From the NCBI GenBank assembly GCA_012965065.1, contig DTSX01000029.1:1-12496 (forward strand): a DNA stretch of 12,496 nucleotides. Reading direction: 5' to 3'. Of this stretch, positions 1 to 6,185 are shown one piece after another. The notes below the pieces were generated by a model, which searched no databases, was not told where the DNA came from, and saw only the letters and a program-made list of their open reading frames with translations. The DNA is from Gammaproteobacteria bacterium. GTDB taxonomy: Bacteria > Pseudomonadota > Gammaproteobacteria > Steroidobacterales > UBA11654. The translations under genes were made by a program, and so were the position numbers. Positions within the stretch are counted from its first letter, which is position 1. Every line of letters begins with the position of its first letter.

Positions 1-340
1 GTTTTCGCTCTGCATCCTTATTATGCAGTAAGAAGAGCTTGGAAGGACTGGTTTCAGCTTTCGTCATGCGAACAACTAAATGCCTCATAATTGAATCATT
101 GAATTCAAACGAGGATTCAATTTCTGACAAGGTTTTGCCATCGCATTCAAGATTCATAAGAACATAATGAGCCTTGTGCATGTCTTTAATGGTGTAGGCC
201 AACTGAAGGCGCCCTATATCTTCAACCCTATGGACGTTGCCTCCATTTTTAGTCACCAGGTCTTGATAACGTTTCAACATATCAGACAACTGGTCACTCT
301 GATCGGGGTGTACTAGCAGTACTACTTCGTAATGTCTCAT
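1..340 (-). CDS. rpsF: 30S ribosomal protein S6, 3' end cut by window edge
   Basis: Component of the small ribosomal subunit platform, where S6 pairs with S18. Reading the minus strand from the ATG at 340 gives MRHYEVVLLVHPDQSDQ, then a GGNVHRVEDIGRLQLAY segment, KAHYVLMNLE and FEFNDSIMRHLVVR, which follow E. coli S6 almost residue for residue. About 113 codons are present; the family is usually 110 to 135 residues with a variable charged tail, so only the tail is missing beyond position 1. The start is supported by a Shine-Dalgarno AGGTGA (344-349) and by the fixed family N-terminus. An extended -10 promoter lies just upstream, so rpsF is probably transcribed separately from rlmB. In relatives it is followed by rpsR and rplI, which would lie left of this window. 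Identity is very secure. Confidence 0.97.
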   Translation of the reverse strand, partial: MRHYEVVLLVHPDQSDQLSDMLKRYQDLVTKNGGNVHRVEDIGRLQLAYTIKDMHKAHYVLMNLECDGKTLSEIESSFEFNDSIMRHLVVRMTKAETSPSKLFLLHNKDAERK

Positions 341-391
341 GATTCACCTTATGGTTTACAGCTACCTTTAATTCAATCAAGTGCAGCAAGG

Positions 392-400
392 ATTATAACA
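392..400 (-). promoter_or_regulatory. Extended -10 promoter of rpsF
   Basis: On the minus strand this reads TGTTATAAT, a perfect -10 hexamer (397 to 392) preceded by the TGn extension. The predicted transcription start is near 385, giving a leader of about 45 nt before the rpsF ATG at 340. No good -35 hexamer is seen 16 to 18 nt upstream (the best fit is CATTAA), which is usual for extended -10 promoters. It sits in the 112-nt gap between rlmB and rpsF. I looked in the leader for the S6:S18 autoregulatory fold and found no convincing match. Confidence 0.6.
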
Positions 401-452
401 AGCTAAACTGTTCTTAATGTGAGCAGAATCCTACTTGAAATCATCGATTTAT

Positions 453-1202
453 TCAAACTAAATAAGAAGATCTTTGACGAACAACTTCGTACAAAAGAAC
501 TCCAGTAGCTACTGAGACATTTAAACTCTCAATTTGACCAATCATCGGTATTGAAACCATGTAGTCGCAATGCTTTGCTGTAAGAGGCCTCATGCCTTTG
601 CCTTCTGAACCAACAATAATTGCCATCGGACAAGTGTAATCCACCTCCCAATAGTTTGAATTGGTTTGATCAGATGTTCCAAAGATCCAAACACCCTGTT
701 TTTTCAATTCTTTCAAAAATCGTACTAGATTTGGGATTTCTGCAATTGGCATTAATACTGAAGCACCCGCCGACACCTTGCTTACGACAGGAGTGTTTAT
801 GACAGTTCTATTTCTTGGAATAACTATCAAATCCACCCCTGAGGCATTTGCTGTTCTCAAACAAGCACCAACATTTCTTGGGTCTTGCAATCCATCTAAA
901 ATCAAAATCAGCGGTGTATCAATTGTTTCAATAAAGTTTAGTGCTGCCTTTGAATCCAAATTTGTAGGTTGTTTTACTGCTGCTGCAATCCCTTGATTCT
1001 TAGGTGTTCCTGTGATCTGCTCAATCTTTTTTCCTGATACTCGTGTCAACGAAATTTTATGGTGCTGAATTAAGTCCACTAATTTATTTAATCTTTTATT
1101 TGAAACACCGTCCTTTAAGAAAACCTCAATCAGTTGCTCTGGCTTGTATTTAAGAACATCAAAAACAGCGTTAATTCCATAGATGTATACTTTTTCATTC
1201 AT
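453..1202 (-). CDS. rlmB: 23S rRNA (guanosine(2251)-2'-O)-methyltransferase RlmB
   Basis: SpoU/TrmH-family SAM-dependent methyltransferase that 2'-O-methylates G2251 in the peptidyl-transferase P loop of 23S rRNA. The protein has an N-terminal substrate-binding domain (about the first 90 residues) and a C-terminal trefoil-knot SPOUT domain. Numbered from the upstream ATG at 1220, the three SpoU motifs are LDGLQDPRNVGACLR near 108-122, IIVGSEGKGM near 201-210, and IPMIGQIESLNVSVATG near 224-240. Two in-frame ATGs exist, at 1220 (255 aa) and 1202 (249 aa). I chose 1202 because MNEKVYIYG lines up with the family N-terminus (M-x3-5-IYG); neither has a Shine-Dalgarno site. The gene runs toward rpsF as in relatives. 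In Pseudomonas and E. coli rnr is the neighbour on the other side; here it is replaced by a short gap and tRNA-Leu. Confidence 0.96.
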   Translation of the reverse strand: MNEKVYIYGINAVFDVLKYKPEQLIEVFLKDGVSNKRLNKLVDLIQHHKISLTRVSGKKIEQITGTPKNQGIAAAVKQPTNLDSKAALNFIETIDTPLILILDGLQDPRNVGACLRTANASGVDLIVIPRNRTVINTPVVSKVSAGASVLMPIAEIPNLVRFLKELKKQGVWIFGTSDQTNSNYWEVDYTCPMAIIVGSEGKGMRPLTAKHCDYMVSIPMIGQIESLNVSVATGVLLYEVVRQRSSYLV

Positions 1203-1214
1203 AGGTTTTGGTAC

Positions 1215-1244
1215 TTGCATAAATCATTTATCATTAATTATATC
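1215..1244 (+). promoter_or_regulatory. Candidate promoter of tRNA-Leu
   Basis: TTGCAT at 1215-1220 could serve as -35 and TATATC at 1239-1244 as -10, with an 18-nt spacer. The start of transcription would fall at about the first base of the tRNA (1251), leaving almost no 5' leader. Both hexamers are only partial matches, and the -35 overlaps an rlmB start codon. It is the best candidate in the 30-nt gap but remains weak. Confidence 0.3.
1237..1242 (-). promoter_or_regulatory. Candidate -10 element of rlmB
   Basis: The minus strand reads TATAAT here, with a predicted start of transcription near 1230, upstream of both rlmB ATGs. The -35 region would lie inside the tRNA-Leu gene (about 1259-1265) and is poor (TTCCGC). 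The hexamer overlaps the candidate plus-strand -10 of tRNA-Leu. This is inference from sequence only. Confidence 0.4.
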
Positions 1245-1250
1245 TTTTTA

Positions 1251-1334
1251 GCCGAGGTGGCGGAATTGGTAGACGCGCTGGCCTCAGAAGCCAGTGGGGG
1301 AAACCCCGTGGAGGTTCAAGTCCTCTCCTCGGCA
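1251..1334 (+). tRNA. tRNA-Leu, anticodon CAG (reads CUG)
   Basis: An 84-nt class II tRNA. The acceptor stem GCCGAGG (1251-1257) pairs fully with CCTCGGC (1327-1333), and A1334 is the discriminator, as in leucine tRNAs. The anticodon arm is CTGGC, loop CTCAGAA, GCCAG, giving anticodon CAG. It has a long variable arm with a GGGG/CCCC stem and a T arm GGAGG-TTCAAGT-CCTCT. The 3' CCA is not encoded: A1334 is followed by CAT, so a nucleotidyltransferase must add it. It lies alone on the plus strand between two minus-strand genes; Pseudomonas has a leucine tRNA at the corresponding place between rnr and purA. Spurious leucine-tRNA 'ORFs' on both strands cover it and are not genes. Confidence 0.97.
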
Positions 1335-1352
1335 CATTGCAAAATGCGAGGG

Positions 1353-1368
1353 CCTGATTTACATCAGG
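1353..1368 (-). terminator. Possible 3' hairpin of purA operon
   Basis: In the minus-strand transcript this is CCUGAU-GUAA-AUCAGG, a perfect 6-bp stem capped by a GNRA-type GUAA tetraloop. The purA stop codon (TGA, 1366-1364) lies inside the left arm. Only a four-T run follows, about 7 nt later, so it is not a classical intrinsic terminator. It may protect the 3' end of the mRNA, or be a weak terminator between purA and the tRNA gene. Confidence 0.35.
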
Positions 1369-2656
1369 TGAATAAGTCTTCAAGGATAATATTGTCTTTT
1401 CTGTCAGGGCCGGTAGATATAAGGACAATTTTCTTAGATAAAATAGATTCAATAGCGTGAATGTAATCTTGAGCTTCTATGGGCAAATCTCGAAAATTTC
1501 TAATACCTGATGTTGGTTGCTCCCAACCCTTAAATTCTCTGTAAATTGGTTTACATCGCTTTAATTCATCACTAGAAATTGAGGGAAATGAAGTAAATAT
1601 TTTACCGTTATAATCGTATTCAACCGCAATTGATATTTTTTCCAATCCATCAAGAACATCCAATTTTGTGAGACAAAAATGTGAAATACTGTTGTTTATT
1701 ATTGATTTTTTTACCGCCACTGCATCCAACCATCCGCATCTCCTTGGCCTGCCAGTTGTTGCACCAAATTCAACACCAACTCTACCCAAGTGTTCGCCAC
1801 TTTCGTCTTGGGTTTCTGTAGGGAAGGGCCCTGAGCCCACCCTGGTTGTGTATGCCTTTATGATACCGAGCACGTGCTTAAAATCTCTCGGTCCAAGCCC
1901 CGTTCCAGTCGATGCCGCTCCTGCAACCGTATTTGAGGAAGTAACGTATGGATACGTTCCATGATCAATGTCAAGCATTGTCCCCTGTGCGCCTTCAAAA
2001 AGGATGCTTGCATTGGAATTATTGATTGAATCTAAAAAAAGAGCTGTATCTTTAACATATGGCTTAACTTTATCCGCGTAAGACAACCATTCATCACCTA
2101 CAGCCAGAACATCCAAAGGTTTTGCGTTGTAGTAATTGACCAACAAAAAGTTATGAAACTCCATCAAGCGATTTAGTTGTTCTAAAAATCGTTCTGCATC
2201 AAACATATCTGACAAATGGATGGCTCTTCTAGCTACTTTGTCCTCATAAGCAGGCCCTATTCCTCGACCGGTAGTTCCAATTGCTTTTGATCCAAGAGTC
2301 TTTTCTTTGGCATTATCAAGAGCAATGTGGCTGGGGAAAATTAGGGGGCATAATGTACTGATGTGTAACTTATGATCTATGCTAACTCCCTTTTTTTGGA
2401 GTAAAGTTATTTCATCGAATAAGGTCGGGAGATGCAACACCACTCCATTGGCAATGACGCAGTCAACGTCATTAAAAATACCTGAGGGTATGAGATGGAG
2501 AATGGTTTCATCTCCTTCAATAACCAAAGTATGACCGGCATTGTGGCCCCCCTGGAATCTGACAACAGCAGTACTCTGTCTGGTTAGAAGGTCGATGATT
2601 TTGCCTTTACCTTCATCACCCCATTGAGCTCCAATTACGATGATTGAGTTAGCCAA
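1364..2656 (-). CDS. purA: Adenylosuccinate synthetase
   Basis: Cytosolic enzyme that joins IMP and aspartate, using GTP, to make adenylosuccinate, the first committed step from IMP to AMP. It has 430 residues, the usual family length (E. coli 432). Visible motifs are GAQWGDEGKGK at 9-19 with catalytic Asp14, FQGGHNAGHT at 34-43 with catalytic His42, then TTGRGIGPAYEDK, TRVGSGPFPTE, TTGRPRRCGWLD and KLDVLDG, with STGPDRKD near the C-terminus. The start codon is TTG at 2656. It is supported by TAAGGA 6 nt upstream and by perfect alignment of MANSIIVIG with the E. coli N-terminus MGNNVVVLG. It is the last gene of the long minus-strand run, 14 nt after DUF2065, and ends at a small hairpin. Confidence 0.98.
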   Translation of the reverse strand: MANSIIVIGAQWGDEGKGKIIDLLTRQSTAVVRFQGGHNAGHTLVIEGDETILHLIPSGIFNDVDCVIANGVVLHLPTLFDEITLLQKKGVSIDHKLHISTLCPLIFPSHIALDNAKEKTLGSKAIGTTGRGIGPAYEDKVARRAIHLSDMFDAERFLEQLNRLMEFHNFLLVNYYNAKPLDVLAVGDEWLSYADKVKPYVKDTALFLDSINNSNASILFEGAQGTMLDIDHGTYPYVTSSNTVAGAASTGTGLGPRDFKHVLGIIKAYTTRVGSGPFPTETQDESGEHLGRVGVEFGATTGRPRRCGWLDAVAVKKSIINNSISHFCLTKLDVLDGLEKISIAVEYDYNGKIFTSFPSISSDELKRCKPIYREFKGWEQPTSGIRNFRDLPIEAQDYIHAIESILSKKIVLISTGPDRKDNIILEDLFT

Positions 2657-2662
2657 GATCTA

Positions 2663-2668
2663 TCCTTA
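2663..2668 (-). promoter_or_regulatory. Shine-Dalgarno fixing the purA TTG start
   Basis: TAAGGA on the minus strand, 6 nt before the TTG at 2656. No ATG lies in a position consistent with the family N-terminus, so this site decides the start. It lies in the 14-nt gap between the DUF2065 stop codon and purA. Confidence 0.65.
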
Positions 2669-2670
2669 AT

Positions 2671-2856
2671 TTAGAGAAGATACAGTATCAGCGCCCCTGA
2701 CATTAACAAAAAAAAGCCTATTCCTCTTAAAGTACCTTCACCCAGATCTTCCAGCTGTGATGCAGCTTTCTTGAACAATTGAGGCGAGATGAAAGGAATA
2801 AGCCCTTCGAATATCAGCAAAAAGGCCAACCCAATTAATCCCTCTGTTAACCCCAT
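2671..2856 (-). CDS. DUF2065 small inner-membrane protein (YjeT-like)
   Basis: A 61-residue protein with two hydrophobic segments, about residues 6-24 (IGLAFLLIFEGLIPFI) and 45-61 (GIGFFLLMSGALILYLL), joined by a short charged loop. It matches E. coli YjeT in size, in the EGL-x-P motif of the first helix and in position between hflC and purA. The biochemical role of the family is not established. Conserved placement directly after hflKC suggests, without proof, a link to the HflKC/FtsH membrane complex. The ATG at 2856 has no clear Shine-Dalgarno site; it lies 19 nt after the hflC stop, so translation may be coupled. Confidence 0.88.
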   Translation of the reverse strand: MGLTEGLIGLAFLLIFEGLIPFISPQLFKKAASQLEDLGEGTLRGIGFFLLMSGALILYLL

Positions 2857-2875
2857 ATCAGTTTTTTTTGACAGG

Positions 2876-3739
2876 TTATTCTGGAATGGTTGACTGATTC
2901 AGGTACCGAAAGAAATCCCCTTTGGCATCCAAAACCAGAATGTCATTGCCAGTCCCGATTGATTTCTTATACGCTTCCATGCTCCTAGTAAAAGAATAAA
3001 ATTCACTATCCTTTTGGTACGCAGCGGCGTAAATCTCAGTCTGTCTTGCGTCACCTTCACCTCTGATGATTTCAGAATCTCTGTATGCATTAGCCAATGT
3101 GACGGTAACAGTTCTATCTGCTTCGGCCTTGATTCTTGCAGCGGTTTCTGAGCCTTGCGCTCTCAATTCAGATGCAAACCTTGCTCTTTCTTGTCGCATC
3201 CGATTGTATACCGATTCACTGACGTCGTCTGAGAGCTCGATTTTTTTGACTCTAACATCGATCAGTTCGATGCCCAGAGTTATTGCATTTTCGGCTGTCC
3301 GCTCGAGCATGTCAGCCATGATTTCTCTCCTCTCTTCTGAAACCACTTCAACGACGGTTCGTTTGGCAAATTCCGCCCGAATCCCGTCTTTAACTGTTTC
3401 CAACAACCGTTGTGCCGCAACCAATTCATCACCGCCTGTTGCCCGATAATATTGCTGCACATCATTGATCTTCCATTTAATAAAGAAATCGACATATAAA
3501 TTTTTCTTTTCCAATGTCAAAAATAATTCTTGAGGATTATTGATGGTTAAAATCTGTTTGGGATACTTTTCTGCATTATTTACAAAGGGAACTTTGAAAT
3601 GCAACCCCGGCTCATAATCCGTCTGAATCACTTCACCAAATCTAAACCTCAGTGCCAATTCTCTCTCATCCACAGTAAAGACACTGTTGAGGGCTACTAT
3701 GACAAAAACGACCAGAAAGATAATTAAGATGTTTTTCAT
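2876..3739 (-). CDS. hflC: HflC, SPFH-domain partner of HflK
   Basis: Membrane-anchored SPFH (stomatin/prohibitin) protein that assembles with HflK into a cage around the FtsH protease and modulates its activity. It has an uncleaved N-terminal membrane anchor at about residues 3-19 (NILIIFLVVFVIVAL), then FTVDERELALRFRFGEV opening the SPFH domain, followed by an Ala/Glu/Arg-rich helical region (about 180-240) that forms the coiled-coil wall. Its 287 residues are close to Pseudomonas HflC (about 289) and shorter than E. coli HflC (334). The ATG at 3739 overlaps the hflK TGA as ATGA, and GGGAGAGG lies about 8 nt upstream inside hflK. Tight coupling to hflK suits an alternating HflK/HflC assembly. 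Confidence 0.96.
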   Translation of the reverse strand: MKNILIIFLVVFVIVALNSVFTVDERELALRFRFGEVIQTDYEPGLHFKVPFVNNAEKYPKQILTINNPQELFLTLEKKNLYVDFFIKWKINDVQQYYRATGGDELVAAQRLLETVKDGIRAEFAKRTVVEVVSEERREIMADMLERTAENAITLGIELIDVRVKKIELSDDVSESVYNRMRQERARFASELRAQGSETAARIKAEADRTVTVTLANAYRDSEIIRGEGDARQTEIYAAAYQKDSEFYSFTRSMEAYKKSIGTGNDILVLDAKGDFFRYLNQSTIPE

Positions 3740-4860
3740 TGTCTGAACCTCTCCCTAAGTCTTGCAAGCTCTGTTGATCTGTTCGTTCGATTTTGACTGC
3801 TTTGGGGTAGTGGTTGCCCTCTAGAATCTGTCTCGTTTTCTTCTTTTTTGCCATGCTCAATTAATTTATCTAGTGGCAAATACATTAAATTACCGCTGGC
3901 TTCGGAATCTAAAAGAACTTTGTTTGAGTTCCCGTAAACGGTTTCAATTGCCTCAATGTAGAGTCTCTCCCTAGTCACTTTGGGAGCTTTTTTGTACTCA
4001 ACCAGCAATTTGTCAAATCGAGCTGCCTCACCTTCCGCGTCTGCAATCACCATCTCCCTGTAAGCCTCCGCTTCCAGAATCATTTTAGCCGCTTCACCGC
4101 GAGCCTTAGGGACAACATCATTTGCGTAAGCTTCTGCTTCAAAAGCGATCCTTACCTCGTCTTCTCTTGCTTTGATCGCATCTTGGACAGCAGCTTCTAC
4201 CTGCAAGGGAAAATTGGCATCCTGGAGGTTTACTTTTGTCACAACTATACCGGTGCCATAACTGTCCAGTGTCTCCTGAATCAATTCTTGAGTCAGCAAG
4301 GCTGTTTCTGTCCTGCCTTCAGTCAATATAAAATCGAGATTACTCTTACCAGCAACTTCACGGATTGCACCTTCACTAACTTCACCGAGTGTTTCTTCTG
4401 CATCTCTTACATTGAAAAGGTAATCAACCGCATTGGCTCTCCGGTACTGCACAACCAAGTCAACGACAACGATATTCTCATCGGAAGTCAACATCGTGGT
4501 TTGCTGTTTGAATCGATTAACTACATTAACATTAACCACTTCAACCGTTTCAATGGGCCAGGGAAGATGCCATTTCAGACCAGGCATTGTTGTTTGGGAG
4601 TATTCCCCGAATCGAAGTTCAACCCCACGTTCCGAATCATCAATTTGATACAGTCCTGAAAGTACCCATATAAAAAGAATCATCAACCCTATAAGCAGGA
4701 GAGGCGGTTTTTTTCTCCGCTTTCCTGAACCAGATGTTTTCACACCAAAAAGTCTATTGAATCGTTTTTGCCATTCTTCGACAATTTGATCAAGATCAGG
4801 TGGTTGACCTTTATTTGGGTCCCAGGGGGACTTTCCGTTTCCTTGATCATCCCATGCCAT
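3736..4860 (-). CDS. hflK: HflK, SPFH-domain partner of HflC
   Basis: The other subunit of the HflK-HflC complex that controls FtsH proteolysis at the inner membrane. The first 50 residues are polar and Gly/Pro/Lys rich, with SPWDPNKGQPPDLDQIVEEW typical of the HflK N-terminus. A transmembrane segment follows at about 52-71 (PPLLLIGLMILFIWVLSGLY), then YQIDDSERGVELRFGEY and the SPFH domain, and a long helical region rich in Ala/Glu (EAEAYREMVIADAEGEAARF). The C-terminal tail is polar and low in complexity (Q/N/R/S). The length of 374 residues is in the family range (E. coli 419). The ATG at 4860 lies 2 nt after the hflX TAG; AGGAG at 4873-4877 is rather far (12 nt). It ends in an ATGA overlap with hflC. 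Confidence 0.96.
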   Translation of the reverse strand: MAWDDQGNGKSPWDPNKGQPPDLDQIVEEWQKRFNRLFGVKTSGSGKRRKKPPLLLIGLMILFIWVLSGLYQIDDSERGVELRFGEYSQTTMPGLKWHLPWPIETVEVVNVNVVNRFKQQTTMLTSDENIVVVDLVVQYRRANAVDYLFNVRDAEETLGEVSEGAIREVAGKSNLDFILTEGRTETALLTQELIQETLDSYGTGIVVTKVNLQDANFPLQVEAAVQDAIKAREDEVRIAFEAEAYANDVVPKARGEAAKMILEAEAYREMVIADAEGEAARFDKLLVEYKKAPKVTRERLYIEAIETVYGNSNKVLLDSEASGNLMYLPLDKLIEHGKKEENETDSRGQPLPQSSQNRTNRSTELARLRERFRQ

Positions 4861-4862
4861 AA

Positions 4863-6170
4863 CTATTTGTAACTCCTGTTTTTTGATGGTTTCGCAGATA
4901 CTTTGGCTAGTGTACCTTTTACCACCTTAATGTTTATATTTTTTTTCAACTTATTTAAGTTTAGCTTGTCGATTTCAACCTCTAATTCTAAATTATTTTC
5001 GTTGGTAAAACACTCCTCAATCACATTGGAGTGTGAAAATATCAAGGCCCTCTCTCTCGATTGTTCTAATCCTATTTGTAAAACTACCCTGACCGGTTCT
5101 GGTTTAATATGTTTGGAAATAATAGCTAACAAAGGATCTATACCAGTGCCTTCTTTGGCGGAAATTTCAAGATGTGTCTTGTCATCAATAATACTTATAT
5201 TTTGTTTCAATAAATCGGTTTTGTTATAAACATAAATTGTTGGTATTTGGTCAGCTCCAATTTTGCTCAATACCTCATTCACAGACTTTCTGTGGTTATG
5301 CACATGCCTGTCAGTAGCATCCAATACATGGATTAATAGATCTGCACTGACAACCTCTTCAAGAGTCGACAAAAAAGCATCAATCAATTCATAAGGCAGA
5401 TCTTTAATAAAGCCTACTGTATCACTCAGAATGGCTCTCCTTTTATGAGGCAGCTTTATTAACTTAAAGGAGGGATCGAGTGTGGCAAATAATTTGTCTT
5501 GGACCAAAATATTTGCACCAGTCAACTTGTTAAACAAAGTAGATTTTCCAACATTTGTGTAGCCCACCAAGGCTACACTTTTCATGATTTTGTTTCTCGA
5601 TTTCCTTGTTGTTTGTCTCTGAGTTTCAATACTTTTTAGTCTCTTTTTGATCGATTTAATTCTTTTCTGAATCAAGCGTCGATCGGTTTCAAGTTGAGTT
5701 TCTCCAGGACCGCGCAAACCGATTCCGCCTTTTTGCCTCTCCAAATGCATCCAGCCTCTAATTAACCTTGTTGAAAGATGATTCAACTGAGCCAACTCAA
5801 CCTGTAATTTACCCGTCTTGGTAACGGCCCTTTGAGCGAAAATATCAAGGATAAGTCTGGTCCTATCAATCACCCGGCAACTAATAGCTTGTTCTAAATT
5901 CCTTTCCTGGGAGGGAGTCAAGGAATGATTAAAAACCACCAAATCACTGCACTTGGTAGCAACTTTTTTTGTAATTTCTTGAATTTTACCCGCGCCTATT
6001 AAACTGCGTCGGTAAAACCGCCGACTATCAACGTATGTGATGTCATTAATGGCTGCTCCTGCTGAAAGTACGAGGGAGAAAAATTCTTCACTATCCGATT
6101 CAATCGAGCCCTTTGCTGAATTTATGATTACCAGATGTGTTCTAGTTGTGTTGTCATTGGATGCAATCAT
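4863..6170 (-). CDS. hflX: GTPase HflX, ribosome-splitting factor
   Basis: Obg-HflX family GTPase that binds and splits stalled or stress-inactivated 70S ribosomes. The HflX-specific N-terminal domain is clear: GAGKIQEI, SQERNLEQ, VIDRTRLILDIFAQRA, GKLQVELAQL, then the signature GGIGLRGPGETQLETDRR. The GTPase motifs, counted from the upstream TTG, are G1 GYTNVGKS at 208-215, G3 DTVG at 255-258 and G4 NKTD at 321-324, with SAKEG as G5. I chose the ATG at 6170 (435 aa); an in-frame TTG at 6185 adds MINIK but directly abuts the miaA stop. Neither start has a Shine-Dalgarno site. The upstream neighbour is miaA with only 15 nt between; hfq, normally placed here, is absent. Confidence 0.96.
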   Translation of the reverse strand: MIASNDNTTRTHLVIINSAKGSIESDSEEFFSLVLSAGAAINDITYVDSRRFYRRSLIGAGKIQEITKKVATKCSDLVVFNHSLTPSQERNLEQAISCRVIDRTRLILDIFAQRAVTKTGKLQVELAQLNHLSTRLIRGWMHLERQKGGIGLRGPGETQLETDRRLIQKRIKSIKKRLKSIETQRQTTRKSRNKIMKSVALVGYTNVGKSTLFNKLTGANILVQDKLFATLDPSFKLIKLPHKRRAILSDTVGFIKDLPYELIDAFLSTLEEVVSADLLIHVLDATDRHVHNHRKSVNEVLSKIGADQIPTIYVYNKTDLLKQNISIIDDKTHLEISAKEGTGIDPLLAIISKHIKPEPVRVVLQIGLEQSRERALIFSHSNVIEECFTNENNLELEVEIDKLNLNKLKKNINIKVVKGTLAKVSAKPSKNRSYK

Positions 6171-6185
6171 TTTTATATTGATCAA

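Noticed and set aside
341..385. S6:S18 autoregulatory element in the rpsF leader
   Set aside because: No clear conserved stem with the expected CCG-containing bulge could be drawn; only a weak GGT/ACC pairing is present.
440..453. AAATC-GAT-GATTT inverted repeat after rlmB as a terminator
   Set aside because: Five-base A/T-rich stem, three-base loop and no following T-run; too weak.
1251..1334. tRNA-Leu as an integration (att) site
   Set aside because: No integrase, no repeated tRNA 3' end and no foreign genes in the window; the order on both sides is the ancestral housekeeping order.
1234..1452. Minus-strand open frame with RRGLEPPRGFPHW
   Set aside because: Antisense translation of the same tRNA plus the end of purA in another frame; a common annotation artefact.
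1134..1460. Plus-strand open frame containing AEVAELVDALASEASGGNP
   Set aside because: This is the well-known false translation of a leucine tRNA gene; it covers the tRNA and antisense parts of rlmB and purA.
4183..4659. 158-codon plus-strand open frame opposite hflK
   Set aside because: Fully antisense to a secure gene, no recognisable domain, no ribosome-binding site; composition follows the hflK codons.
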